From NCBI GenBank assembly GCA_914767715.1, contig OU612073.1, forward strand, positions 22,072,001-22,136,000: 64,000 nucleotides of DNA, in the 5' to 3' direction. The notes under the pieces were generated by a model. The model saw nothing but the letters and a program-made list of their open reading frames with translations. It had not been told where the DNA came from and made no database searches. Positions 1 through 10,938 of this stretch are shown here, piece by piece (position 1 is the stretch's first letter; every line of letters starts with the position of its first letter). Both the position numbers and the translations under genes were made by a program. Source of the DNA: Membranipora membranacea (Eukaryota > Bryozoa > Gymnolaemata > Cheilostomatida > Membraniporidae).

Positions 1-295
1 TGAGCTCTCCGATCGATGGCCTAGCTTGCCCACCCTTACCTTGTACAAGGGTGCACTAATTAGATGACTTGTATCATGTATCATTGATCTTATGTAAGCA
101 TATTCTCATCGGCCCTGAAAGGGGCACTAAATAGCAAATAAAGTGAATAGTTTTATATTTATTTAGTATTATTATTATTTTGCTATAAACAAGTGATAAG
201 TTTGTACAATTGTTCAATATAAAGTGACAGAGCACAGCAGGATGAGATATGATGTTATTGGACGGGTTTCTCCGAGAGGGGGTAGATTGATCGTG

Positions 296-1101
296 TTAAA
301 GATTACTCAGATGAGTAGTAGTGTGTGAACAATCTTTGCTTTCTGAACGTCCTGATATCGAAGAATGTTTGCGGGCTACATGATTCTTCAAATTCCTTTT
401 CACTGTAGACCGATAAGAACAATATCTACAATGGTGCATCTTCTCGCTGCTATGTATGAGCATGTGGAGTCTGAGATCGCAATATACTACATATGATGAC
501 GAACACTGTGGGCAAGGATATGGCAATGTTTTGCCGTGATCGTTGATAATGTGGGTTTTCAGGATACTACGTTTGCTTGTGAGAAAAGAACAGTGAACAC
601 ATCTAAATATATTTATTCTAGTTCTCCGCAGCTTTCGTTTGTCTGAAGTCAATGAATAACAAGAAACACTCGTGTCTTCTGTTTCATAACTGGATACCAT
701 TGATGATGAGTTTGTTGTACTTTCACCTCCTGATTGTGAATTATCACCAATAGTTGAACTTCCAGGTGATCCATCAAATATAACAGGGTCAGTGGATATG
801 TCTGGCTTTACATCAGTGTCCTGCATGGAGGAGGCAGTAACAAAAGGATTGTTTGCAAACGACCGCTGAGTGTCTTCATCGGGACGTGATGGTTTCTTAT
901 TTTTATCTTCACAGTCACTGGGATAGTTTTCTGTTGTAAGTAATATATCTGTTGGTTCTCTCTTCACATGAAGAGCAGACTCGGCGATGGCTGATGACAG
1001 ATCCTCATGTGATCCTAAAGACTCATTCTTGGTATGCATACTATCGTCTGGTTCAGTGTCATAGAAGCTGTCACCGCAAAATTTCAATTCGGGTTCTTCA
1101 G
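296..1101 (-). CDS. Terminal exon: acidic/Ser-rich region and three C2H2 zinc fingers
   Basis: The 268-codon terminal exon starts after acceptor tatag (1102-1106) with AEEPE and ends at the stop 296-298. Two sumoylation-type motifs are visible (VKRE in HVKREPTD; VKPD in DVKPD). A Ser/Thr-rich stretch is followed by three C2H2 fingers near the C-terminus, beginning FRCVHC, YPCPQC and HHCRYC, with H-x4-H, H-x3-H and H-x4-H ends. Spacing between fingers is not the TGEKP linker of Krüppel proteins. A TTTATT (AATAAA on the minus strand) lies near 157-170 as a possible poly(A) signal. Confidence 0.8.
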
Positions 1102-4100
1102 CTATAAAAATTAAATATATAATCAATGTGATGATGTTATATATCACAACTGCATGCAAACCTTTTTATGAGTTTCAAATTTTGAACAGTTGTTACTTAG
1201 CCATTCAACGTTAGACTATCTGAAACATGAAACCATTTTAATCATATTTAATCGATTCCATTGTAGTTCATCTACGATGAGATGCGGATAGCTGAAATTA
1301 TTTGCAAAATATAAAAACTCAGCATTCTAGAGACTTTACCGTGTCAGGTATGGTTATAGTTCCCTGTCAAATCCTGATACCAACTTATGGCTCAATGAGC
1401 ACGTGAATTCATTCATAAAATTCAAACTATGGAAGATCAACGTTTAGTATAATTTTGCTCTCATAAATTGGGAGTATTCTGCACATTGAAATTATGCACT
1501 CAACTCCCAAACTATTAAATCCTTTGCAAACTGGTTTAGAAAAAAATCAAGGTGAATAACTTGCATGGGCCCTTTGATAGGTGTCCCAGAGACAACAATC
1601 CCGCAACAAATCCCGTTTGGCCTACTTTTAAGGATGCTATTAAGCGGGTCTTAGAATTATCTGAAACTCAATATACAGATGGTGTACAATGTGAATGAGA
1701 ACATTCACAATTCAAGAAAAAGGATCGAAACATCATCTTTGAAACAGGGAGAGTACATCTACAGGTATTGGGGGCCATAATACCTATACCTGCCGGAAAC
1801 CCAGCTAGGCTGAATGGTGTGCCAGTACTTAGTCAAGAATGAATGCCAGGAATTGAACCTTGACATCAAAGATTACAAAGAATGGCAACAGCCCCTCCCC
1901 TCAAATTCTGAGACCATATAATGATACCTGAGAGGAGATGTTTGAAGTTGACTTCCAACTGGATCTGGACATCCATTGAGAGTCCACCTAGCAGAGAGAG
2001 TATCTCATTACCACTGTCACCACACTTAGAGGCTAGGAAAGCCACCTTGTAACCCTGCTGGTGTATTGATTCTACCTGCATACAAAAAAAGAGTATCCTC
2101 AATCTATGGTTAATTCAGACTTTATAATTCAGAACTTAATCCAGACAAGGAAAATTGGTCCCTTCAGCCAGATCTCAATGCATTTTTATGTCACTTAATT
2201 CAGACTCTGCTTGATTAGGACAAGTTCTTCTGGTCCCGGGAGATTTGAATGAAGTTAACTGCACTGTATTATGTGTTATCAGATGTTTCATATCATCAAT
2301 GACTCTGACAGCACTTTGAGGGAATATTAGGGTCCCATATGGATGTATTTATTTTGTTCTTCCTTAAATCAGCAGTGTGATGTACTGGCGAGAATTCAAC
2401 TAGAAACAAGAGATAGCAGTAAAATATAAAATGATAAAAATGGTTACTAAAAATTATGTTAAAGATAAGAGTATTTATAAAAAAAGGTATGTCGTAGCTT
2501 CTCTGTCATACAGCGGGGCAGAGAAGCTACCATAGAGTTGAGGCGCTGACGCTGCCACTAACTTACCACCCCTGAGAGTAACTGTTTGATGAAGGTGGAG
2601 AGACACTGGATGGTTTCGGTCAATAAAGTCACCTCGTTATTCGCTTCCTTACCACTGATGGTTTGTTTGGGCCTGCAGTTTTTACAAAGATAAGGTTTAT
2701 ATGAGTCCAAAATATATCGGGAAAGAATAAGGCCAGTTCCAAATTATTGCATCTTGACAAGCATGTCACAAAAAAAGGGGGTCTTGAGTGTTTGAATGTA
2801 ACGCAAGACCCCCCCCCCCCCAAGGTTTCACGGTCTCGATGCAATGTCAGGCCTAGTAATGGATGTTGGTATACATAATTGTTTATCACAATAGATATAG
2901 TACACAATAATGTTTTTCATGTATATGTTTCAGTCTAATTTGTTTTATACCACTTTCATTTGATTAATTATAATTTGTTTTAAAAGTTTTATTTCTTTGC
3001 TTATTTTGAAAAACATTTTAAACAGATGAGATTCATGCCAATAAAAGTATATATATATATATGTATGGTTCACAGTGTTCTGCCCTTATGTTCAGCTCTT
3101 TCATACAGCATAACATGAAATACTCACATGCTCATTGCCATATGGTCATCCAACCACGTCATTTGGTTGTACAGATACCAGAGTTGGGTTATGTTGTGAC
3201 CTTGTGACCGTTTTTTGAGTAGTCGTTTCCTAGCTTGGTAATAACCATCTCTTAGCTTTGCCCAAGCAGCCTTTGCTTTGTCTTTATCTGCAAACAAAAT
3301 TCCATTGTTATCGATCAACTAGTCTGGGAAATACTTAGATACTTTATAAGTAGACTAGATATTTTATAACCTATTGGACAAGAGAAAAATCCCTGTGATA
3401 ATGAACTAATTTGGCTGTTTCGTTTGTTCCAATTCTATCACCTAGAAAAGGCAACTGTAACCACACTTGATAATCTGATTGTTATCATGTATGATTCGCA
3501 AAACACAATCATTTTAGGGAATTATTTTATCTATAGGAAAGATAACTCTGAAAAAAAGACAACAGCCAAGTTTCCTCACAAGTATACGGTGTGTCCATTC
3601 ATACCTCTTAATTGGGGATATCCGGCCTTTGCAAGTTCTTCTCCTATTCCCTTCCAAATATCGTCAAGACGTCCGCCCCGGGCATTATGTTTTCGATCAC
3701 TTTTGTCATAAAGAGCTGAATGAGGTTTGACCAAGGCAATCATAAGCTCCTCCATTTGTGTTTGTCTGTCTGTCATTCTCTCTTCCTTACCAATGATGGT
3801 TTGTTTGGGCCTGCAGTATTTACGAAGATAAGGTTTATATGAGTCCAAAATATACGGGAAAGAATAAGGCTAGTTGCAAATTATTGTATCTTGACAAGCG
3901 TGTCAAAAGAGGGGACTTGAGTTTTTAAATTTAACGCAAGACCCCCCAAGGTTTTGCTGTCTCGATGCAATGTTAGGCCTAGTAATGGATGTGGGTATAC
4001 ATAATTATAAAGTTAATTATTCATCACAATAGATTAAGTACACAACTATGTTTTTCATGTATGCATGTTTCAAAACGCAGTCTAAATTGTTCTACTCCAT

Positions 4101-4194
4101 TTTGTTTGATTACTCATAGTTTGTTTTTTAAGTTTTCTTTCTTGGCTTATTGTGAAAAAAATATTTCAAACAAATGAGATTCATGCCAATAAAA

Positions 4195-4235
<41 letters not shown>

Positions 4236-7200
4236 GTTTAAAATGTTCTGCCCTTATGTTCAGCTCTTTCTTACAGCATAACAGGAATATGGGAAATACT
4301 CACATGCTCATTGCCATGTGGTCATCCAACCACGTCATTTGGTCGTACAGATACCAGAGATTGGTTATTCTGTGACCTCTTGACTGTCTTGTGAGCAGTC
4401 GTTTCCTAGCTTGGTAATAACTATCTCTTAGCTTTGCCCAAGCAGCCTTTGCTTCGTCTTTATCTGCAAAAAAAATTCAGCTGTTACCGATCCACTAGTC
4501 TGTGAAATACTTAGATAATCCAGTAGCATTGATATGAACTAAGGGATCAATGGTAAAATACATAGCGTGGCAATTTGTGTAGATATGCCATCAGTTAGCC
4601 TAAATAACTCCATATTGCTGGACTGAATCCCAGTCTAGCCATCAGTATAAAACTTTTGTGTCAGGACATAGAACAAAGCTATGAATCTGGCAGCTTGTGC
4701 TTTATGAATTGATTGACATCCCAGTAACAAACTTCAAAAACTCAGCACACTGATCACGTAATATACTATTGCATGTATATCTCTAATTGATAGAGAGTGT
4801 ATTAATTCAGTTGGTAGAAGTACCATCCCAAGGAATTTGGTGTGATGACCCGTTTCAATTTTATCAATTAGGGGTGGGTACATGTTAGGTTTCGTTTCGT
4901 TTGTTTGTTCCAATTGTGACACCTAGATAAAACTACTGTAAACATCATGTAATCTGATCATGTGTGATTCGCAAAAACAATTGTATGGAGGGGGGAAATC
5001 TTTGAGCTATAGACAAGATGACTCTGAAAGAGACAACAGCCAAGTTTGCTCACAAGTATACGGTGTGTCCATTCATACCTCTTAATTGGGGATATCCAGC
5101 CTTTGCAAGTTCTTCTCCTATTTCCGTCCAAATATCGTCAAGACGTCCGCCCCGGGCATAATGTTTTCGATTATTTTTGTCATAAATAGCTGATTGAGGT
5201 TTAACCAAGGCAATCATAAGCTCCTCCATTCGTGGTTGTCTGTCATAATATGAACATATCAGCAGGTATATGAATTACTCTATGCTTTTGTCACGTTGTT
5301 GCCTTATTATTTATGAGCGTGCTGACCCGTTGTCACGTAAGTCAAAGACTGCCTCAATTAAAACACACTGATATCAAGATTACACTATTAACATGTATAT
5401 CTCTGATCGTTAGAGTCAATTTAGTAGCAGTACATAATATGTACCCACCCCTAATCAATAAAATTGAACACGGGTTGTCACACCAAAGTCCTTGTGATGG
5501 TACTCTTACTAAGTGAATTAATTCACGTTCTATTGATCAGAGTTATACATGCAATAGCATATCACGTGATCCAGCGCGCAATTAAACTATACATGCACTT
5601 TCAATATCAATACCCCCCCCCCCCCCCCCCCCCCATCAAACATCATCCATGGGCCCAATGGTGGCGCAGTTTTTTGGGCAGCACCATTAGTTAATCTGCA
5701 GTTCATACTATTCAAATATCCAAGTAAAGTACATGATCTCTAATGTACATTTAATTTGGGAGTTATCTTTTCTTGTAATATAATAAGTGCACCATACTAA
5801 TTGATTACACTACTATACTACACTACTATACTTTAACATTGTTGAATTTTGCCAAATCAGTCATTTAAATACTTTGCCTAGTGTGATCCATGTTGACACT
5901 TACTTCCTTCCAGTTGCTATGATTCTTCCATGTTTAGTTTCATAGAAATTCTCACCAGGCGATTCCGGTTCTTCAGCTAGACCTGGATAATTGAAACATG
6001 TATGATGAATATTTGATATATTTCATGAAAAAATGTGCCCAAAATGAGTTTCACAATCCATTTACAATTATTGCATAGTCACACCAAGGAGTTAGAGACA
6101 CAACCTTTGACCATATGCACTGTATTAAAATTTGCTTGAGCTTAATCCTTAGATATGGAGAAACAGAGAGATCGGATAATCCTTTCACAGATTTTAGAAA
6201 ACATGTCTTCTGGACAGTTGTTTTTCCCTTAACCTATTCACAACTCACTTCAGATTTGATATCAATGCATTTGCATTACAAACTCCAATTATAAATTTGC
6301 GTAGGTAGCAGATTATACCAGTGGTTTACTATCAGCTATTACCACCATTTCTATGTTTGACTGAACAGATGAGATTGGTAACCTCGAATGAATCAAAGGA
6401 AAACTGATAAATTACGATTTCAGCTCAAGTGATGGGGAGCTATCCACTTATTGATGTTGGTAAGATGACTCTAATTCGACTTAACTTATCATCCGTCTTT
6501 CAACTTTGCTAGATTATTTGGTGTGGTAGGTTTGAGTACTTCAACGGATCGCTCTCAACTGGATCGCTCTCAGTCTACTCTACTAATAATAATTTGTCAT
6601 TTGTGACATACAATTACCTTTGATAATTTGTTTGAAGCTGATTTCCAGCTGCTTTTGTACATCCAGCTTGAGCCCACTTTGTAATGAGAGAAAGTCGTCA
6701 TCATATTTGTCATCGCACTTTGAGGCTAAGAAAGCTACCTGGTAGCCCTGTTTGTGTACAGACTCCAACTAGTAAAAATAAGTCAATCAATGGTCGCACT
6801 TACGATATTATAAGATCTTCTTGTGCACAAAATATTAATAATATAAATCTACATGGTTCGATCAAATATATCTTTACGGATTGAGAAATTATTCAAGACT
6901 GCAGTATGTTATTTTTAGAATGAGCATCATCAAGCTATAGCCCCTCAAGTTTTAGTACACATCAAGCTACAACAGCAAGCTAGAACGCGTCATGCCTCCG
7001 CTCATTTGAATATGGTGGACTCATAGTGAAGTGTACTTGTACTCACCACACAAGAGAGTAGCTGTATAACAGAGTCAGAGAGAGGCTGACAAGAGTCAGA
7101 GAGATGCTGATAAGAGTCAGAGAGAGGCTGATAAGAGTCAGAGAGAGGCTGATTATACTCAGAGAGAGGCTGATAAGAGTCAGAGTGAGGCTGATTATAC

Positions 7201-8429
7201 TCAGAGAGAGGCTGATTATACTCAGAGAGAGGCTGATAAGAGTCAGCGAGAGGCTGATAAGAGTCAGAGTGAGGCTGATAAGAGTCAGAGTGAGGCTGAT
7301 CACATTCAGCAGGCTGATCATATTCAGCCGATGATGGCATCATCTTGTCCATGTGTTTACCACTGCATAAAAAAACGGGTATAGTTGGAGTGCAATATGA
7401 TGGTTATGCAAACAGTAGAGCCAAAAATGATCAAATCTGAAAATCACTCGTTGTTCTAGCGCAATGTCAAAAACAGCAAGTTGTTTTTTTGAGAATCAAC
7501 CTAACCCAAAAACATAATAAAAGATTATCAACTTGGACTGATTGTATATGGAGTTGGTAAATCTGGCAAAGAATCAGGATCTTCATTTCCTTACTTGACC
7601 GCATCTTCTTATTAAACCATACCCCTTCTTCATGTATGGTGCAATGTGCACAATCTCCACCAATTAAGTAGGCATTCCATTCATGTAAGCATTCTTAAGA
7701 TATACCTCGGTTGGGATAACTATAGTGCAACGATCACAAAATTGCATTGGAAAGACTTACTGACGCATATGAGCATCTAACCAAGTCAAATGCTTGAACA
7801 GATACCAAGGTGATTCAGCTGTTTTGTCACCTTTGGACCGGTTTATAAGTAGTCGTTTCTTAGCCTGATAATACCCATCTCTAATCCTGAACCAAGCTTT
7901 ATTTGCAGCAGATTTATCTGAAAAGATTCATACTCACACTAATTATCAAAAGCAGCACAGCTACACGATATTAATATAGCTCCAGGAAGCTGGGAAATGA
8001 AATATCTGATATGAAATTAGAGAATAAAACAGTAAATAGAAAGCTTTATGTACATTCTTTACATAGAGAAGAAGCCCATATTGTCAATATGATGATCTGC
8101 CTGACTCAGATTGAGCTACTTAGCAGTAAGCCAGGAATTTTCCGCCGAGTGTTAACTCAAAATTGCTTCACATTGTTAAACACCAAGCAACCAAAACTTT
8201 CAAAAGGAACAGCCAGGATCAGACTGAAATTGATGCTCTGTTTCAAAGAAGATACAGAAAAACTCGGTGTATACCTCGTAACTTGGGATATCCAGCTTTT
8301 CCAAGCTCTTCACCTATTTCTGTCCAAATAGTCTCAATCACATTTGCATCGTAACTTCTATTTTTTTTGTCGTAAATATGTGGGTGAGATTTCACCAACG
8401 CAATCATATGTTCCTCCATATTTGGTTCC
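296..8429 (-). CDS. MADF-BESS-C2H2 zinc finger gene locus (one gene or two adjacent genes)
   Basis: Probable DNA-binding nuclear regulator assembled from 12 exons: 8275-8429, 7761-7917, 7047-7362, 6618-6768, 5904-5982, 5079-5239, 4304-4463, 3605-3810, 3128-3287, 2567-2672, 1928-2075 and 296-1101. All junctions are GT-AG and splice phases agree along the whole chain. The domain order is MADF, 7-residue repeats, BESS-like, short acidic exon, MADF, MADF, BESS-like, then three C2H2 fingers. MADF (Myb/SANT-like) domains bind DNA and BESS motifs mediate protein contacts in known families. Each MADF unit has a conserved ATG early in its first exon (8417-8419 and 5227-5229 are good starts), so two genes, 8419-5904 and 5229-296, are also possible. 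From ATG 5229 the second would encode 578 residues. No 5' exon, promoter or separate terminal exon for the first unit was found. Confidence 0.7.
1928..2075 (-). CDS. BESS-like exon (second copy)
   Basis: Encodes VESIHQQGYKVAFLASK, then NEILSLLGGLSMDVQIQLEV and NFKHLLSG. Paralogue of 6618-6768. The acidic D-D-F start of the BESS pattern is weaker here (NEIL). The acceptor is tatgcag and the donor GTATCA; phase 0 in, phase 1 out into the zinc-finger exon. Confidence 0.6.
2567..2672 (-). CDS. Linker exon between MADF and BESS
   Basis: A 106-nt exon from acceptor ctgcag (2673-2678) to donor GTAAGT (2561-2566). It encodes PKQTISGKEANNEV, then an amphipathic LTETIQCLSTFIKQLLSGV helix-like segment. 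It is phase 2 in and phase 0 out, exactly what is required between 3128-3287 and 1928-2075. It is too short to stand out alone; support comes from phase, splice sites and similarity to the ends of exons 3605-3810 and 7047-7362. Confidence 0.6.
3128..3287 (-). CDS. MADF domain, C-terminal half (copy 1)
   Basis: Encodes DKDKAKAAWAKLRDGYYQAR followed by a basic segment and WYLYNQMTWLDDHMAMS. Phase 1 in, phase 2 out; donor GTGAGT at 3122-3127. It then fits the linker exon 2567-2672, giving M-P-K-Q-T across the junction. Confidence 0.8.
3605..3810 (-). CDS. Hybrid exon: linker start fused to MADF N-half (copy 1)
   Basis: From the ctgcag acceptor at 3811-3816 the exon starts PKQTIIGKEERMTDRQTQ and runs straight into MEELMIALVKPHSALYDK and the rest of a MADF N-half. 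The first part matches the start of the linker exon 2567-2672 (PKQTISGKEANNEV), while the second matches the start of exon 5079-5239. The exon is therefore a fusion created at a tandem-duplication breakpoint near 3770-3790. The old acceptor (gacag at 3766-3770) is also present and in the same phase, so splicing may use either site and both keep the frame. Confidence 0.75.
4193..4232. repeat. (TA)n microsatellite
   Basis: Perfect TA dinucleotide run in the intron below MADF copy 2; a shorter version at 3046-3062 occupies the same place in the other duplicate, so the length difference arose after duplication. Confidence 0.9.
4304..4463 (-). CDS. MADF domain, C-terminal half (copy 2)
   Basis: Encodes DKDEAKAAWAKLRDSYYQAR, a basic KKRLL-like stretch, then WYLYDQMTWLDDHMAMS. 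In phase with 5079-5239 (phase 1 in, phase 2 out). The donor is GTGAGT at 4298-4303. It is nearly the same as copy 1 at 3128-3287. Confidence 0.8.
5079..5239 (-). CDS. MADF domain, N-terminal half (copy 2)
   Basis: Encodes QPRMEELMIALVKP followed by the conserved IYDK turn and a DDIWTEIGEELAKAGYPQLRG end. It is very similar to copy 1 (3605-3765), consistent with recent tandem duplication. The acceptor is atgacag just above 5239 and the donor is GTATGA at 5073-5078. The ATG at 5227-5229 has a good context (GAATGG) and is the alternative start of a separate second gene. Confidence 0.8.
5610..5634. repeat. Poly-C tract
   Basis: A run of about 24 cytosines. Similar tracts occur at about 2811-2821, 54869-54882, 55456-55471 and 60931-60944; they recur in this genome and are prone to length errors. 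Confidence 0.9.
5904..5982 (-). CDS. Short AEEPE exon, paralogue of the start of the zinc-finger exon
   Basis: The exon reads GLAEEPESPGENFYETKHG and then a few residues before a strong donor, GTAAGT at 5898-5903. The first part aligns with AEEPELKFCGDSFYDTEPD at the start of the zinc-finger exon 296-1101, so it is the duplicated head of that exon, without its fingers. It joins the BESS exon in phase 1 and leaves in phase 2, which fits the following MADF exon at 5079-5239. That fit is the main argument for a single long gene. Confidence 0.55.
6618..6768 (-). CDS. BESS-like exon (first copy)
   Basis: The exon begins LESVHKQGYQVAFLASK and contains DDDFLSLQSGLKLDVQ followed by a KQLEISFKQII helix. 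This resembles the BESS motif, where D-x-x-F-L-x-S-L precedes two short helices used for protein-protein contacts. The copy at 1928-2075 is clearly homologous (VESIHQQGYKVAFLASK). Phase 0 in, phase 1 out, donor GTAATT. The BESS assignment rests on pattern and on MADF linkage; a profile search would settle it. Confidence 0.6.
7047..7362 (-). CDS. Exon of 7-residue QPLSDSY / QPLSEYN repeats
   Basis: This 105-codon exon consists mostly of near-perfect heptad repeats QP(L/H)(S/A)(D/E)(S/Y)(Y/N), encoded by a 21-bp minisatellite at about 7075-7320. It opens in phase 2 (acceptor atgcag at 7363-7368) and closes in phase 0 (donor GTGAGT at 7041-7046). The last residues, SVIQLLSCV, resemble IKQLLSGV at the end of the corresponding linker exon 2567-2672, which shows the two exons occupy the same place in paralogous units. 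The repeat is low-complexity and probably disordered; the Ser, Tyr and acidic residues could be phosphorylated, but that is inference. Confidence 0.65.
7761..7917 (-). CDS. MADF domain, C-terminal half (copy 3)
   Basis: Continues the MADF domain in frame from the preceding exon (phase 1 in, phase 2 out). The characteristic K-A-W-x-x-I-R-D-G-Y-Y motif of the third helix is visible, followed by a basic KKRLL stretch. It ends with a WYLF...LTWLDAHM segment that all three copies share and that is not part of textbook MADF domains. The donor is GTAAGT at 7755-7760. Confidence 0.8.
8275..8429 (-). CDS. MADF domain, N-terminal half (copy 3)
   Basis: The exon encodes the first half of a MADF domain: MEEHMIALVKSHPHIYDKK near the start and WTEIGEELGKAGYPKLRG at the end, matching the family pattern of an aliphatic/aromatic helix, a Pro-x-(L/I)-Y-D turn and the W-x-x-I-x-x-E-L helix. 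The acceptor is atgacag at 8430-8436 and the donor is GTATAC at 8269-8274. It enters in phase 2 and leaves in phase 1. The ATG at 8417-8419 lies in a favourable context (AATATGG) and is the likely start if no upstream coding exon exists. Confidence 0.8.
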
Positions 8430-8642
8430 CTGTCATAAAAAATAATTATTATGTTATATAAGAGGTGCATTATCCCACAACAGTCATCCTTAATTATCAA
8501 CCTACGACGCTGGCTGGATCCCCTCACCATTTTAAACCCATTTTCCCTCACAATTAACAGTCTTTTCTTTGTGATGAACCTTCCTTACAAAAATTTATGC
8601 AGTTCTGAATGATCACTCAAAACCCTAGTTGGCGATGGGTGT

Positions 8643-8672
8643 TGTAAGACATGTGGCAGGGCATGTCTTACA
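8643..8672. repeat. Short perfect hairpin
   Basis: TGTAAGACATG (8643-8653) is mirrored by CATGTCTTACA (8662-8672) with an 8-nt loop. No flanking gene; function unknown. Confidence 0.6.
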
Positions 8673-8673
8673 G

Positions 8674-10935
8674 CGCACAAGGTCTCTACAGCATAGTTCT
8701 CAAATATAATACAGCATTGTTATACAGCTTTCAATTCGGCCAGCAACCTATTTTTTTTCAGATATTGTCAGCAGATACCTATTTCCAACTCAATTAAAAA
8801 AAACCCCAATGTGTCTAATATTAGCCTGTTATTTGAAAATTTGTTGCTGAGCTGGAACGGTTTCTAATGTCACAGCTGTAGATGCTGGCGCTGGAAACCT
8901 GCCAACTTGCAGGTAAACAACTAATTATCGCTGAGACTATCATCCAAGTTCATCAATAACATTGTTAAAAACAATCAACTGATTCTCTCTTTTGAAACTG
9001 TATGGTTTGTGGCCGGCATTATTCAACTTTAGCAAGCAATATCGCACAGCTCACAGCGCATACATTCACACATCAGTCGCCACTGGTCAGGGTCAGTTCA
9101 ACTGATTATTAACAAGTTGTACTGATCTGATCAGGCAGTATTCCATTCCATCCATTCTCACTGATCTGACTTACTTTCTATGTCCAGCATCATCCCACAG
9201 CACAGCCAATAGAACTTTCAACCCTATTCCTAGTGTTAGAAAGAAATGAGTGGGAACTGGTGGGAATGGTGTTCCCTCCAAGAAATATTTAGGGGGAACT
9301 CTTAGAACACAGTTCCCACTAAATTATGTGCTTGGAACAGTGTGAAAGTGTTTATTTTTGGCAAGATCTCAATCATGTTATCAATCATACTATTACAGAT
9401 CTATAGTCCTATTTCTATTTTGTCTGCTGTCTACCAAGAGAGAGAAAAAAAGCGCACTAGGACAATTCCATCAATGAACTAAACCTCATTAGTTCATTGA
9501 TTCCATAACCCCCACGTCAAATACCAACCACACATTCATTGATACTGAAATGGAGAAAAAGTACTAATTTTTCCAAAATGCTTACAAAAATTTGCAAAAT
9601 GCTTGAAAATGCTTACAAAATTCCAGGGTGCCTTAAATGCCCAGAAATTGCCCCAAAAATTTGAAACGTGTTTTTATCACTGAACATAGTCCTTGGTTGC
9701 GTAGAAATGCAGATCGCTCAACACTTGTCCTTTTTCCCTATGCGTAAGGTGCAATCTACTGATAATCAATGGGAGTTGTTTGAAACCACGCCTGTCTTGA
9801 CAAGACGGCTATTTGAATCCCTGGTTGCCCTTGAAACACTGGGGCAGGAGATCTGAGTTATCCCACCCAAACAAGGAGGTGGGCAACTTTGTTACTCTCA
9901 TTAAATAAAAGTTGTAAGTTGACTCATTTAAGACTTTAACAGGTAAAAAGTCCATATAAACATTACAAAATAAAGTACAGTTGTGAATACCCTTTACCAG
10001 TGGTTCCTACATATCGTAGCAGCTGGTGGATTGTGTATACACACAAATGAGTGTAGCAAAAGTAGAGAGCTGAGCCTAGCATACACGCGCCCCAGCATGC
10101 AATCACATAAATCCAACATGCATTCAGACAAGCACACTTTGCCTGCCATTGTACTCCTTTGTTCACCAAACAAAAGGCTTTTTGTTACACAACTCTCATA
10201 GGTGCATTGGGGCATGTCTCCCTGACATCGGCCCCGAGGGCCTATCCAACATACTACAGCATAGGTGTACTTTATTTTGTAATGAAATCAACACAATGGT
10301 TTTCTGAAGGCAAGACCAGAGTTTTAGACCAAGGAGTTACTCATTGTTTAAACTATCAATCAACAATGACAAGATTATGCAAGTAAACTGAAGCAAACAC
10401 TAAAGATGCGTTTTGATTACGTAATTAGATGAACAGGTGTTTGAAAATCCATAAATGTGTACAGCTAGCGTTTTGCGTTTAAAACTCAATTAGTGTCAAA
10501 TAAGCGTTCATAAACGCTTTATGCGTACAGGTTGGCAAGTATGATAACTGTTGGTCGTTGATACCAACCAGGCACTTTCTTTGGCACTAAATCCAAACCA
10601 TACATTCAACCAGGGAGAATGATTCAACCAAGTACTAACTTGAAAGTGGGACCCTACATTTTTCACTCATGTACTTTGCCTTTTGTATCACAGGAGTTGT
10701 TTCAGGACCATTTATTGGTGTCCTGGAGGACGAGAATTTTGATCACATGCAAAATGAAATTGTATTCATATTAATTTGCTCAAAAACTTTCAAAATAGTA
10801 TTTCCAGAAATGAAAAAGAAATGAACAAACTTGATGTATTGTGATCATAATCAGGGAGTTGTCCAATCACCCTGTTATGACACTCTGCCTGCAGGATAGC
10901 CTTGTGACTTAGAAATGTATGCCTCAACCTAGCCT
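8674..10935. other. Stretch without recognised genes
   Basis: AT-rich sequence upstream of the MADF locus on the minus strand. It should contain the MADF promoter or 5' exon, but I cannot point to either. Short ORFs here show no domain and no coding character. Confidence 0.4.
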
Positions 10936-10938
10936 GTC

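Larger units (their letters stand above)
2640..5240. repeat. Tandem segmental duplication containing MADF exon pairs
   Basis: The intron below MADF copy 1 (about 2640-3120) and the one below copy 2 (about 3790-4300) are close copies, as are the introns inside each MADF pair (about 3290-3604 and 4465-5078). Shared landmarks include the gtttgtttgggcctgcag box, a run ending in gcaagacccc and an (AT)n tract before the MADF exon. The unit is about 1.1-1.4 kb. Intron sequence is preserved, so the duplication is relatively recent. Confidence 0.85.

Noticed and set aside
2629-2907. Minus-strand ORF of 92 codons
   Set aside because: Mostly intron sequence of the MADF duplication; only its lower end overlaps the linker exon, in a different frame.
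7043-7334. Additional ORFs in other frames over the heptad minisatellite
   Set aside because: Products of a stop-free 21-bp repeat; only the QPLSDSY frame fits the neighbouring exons' phases.
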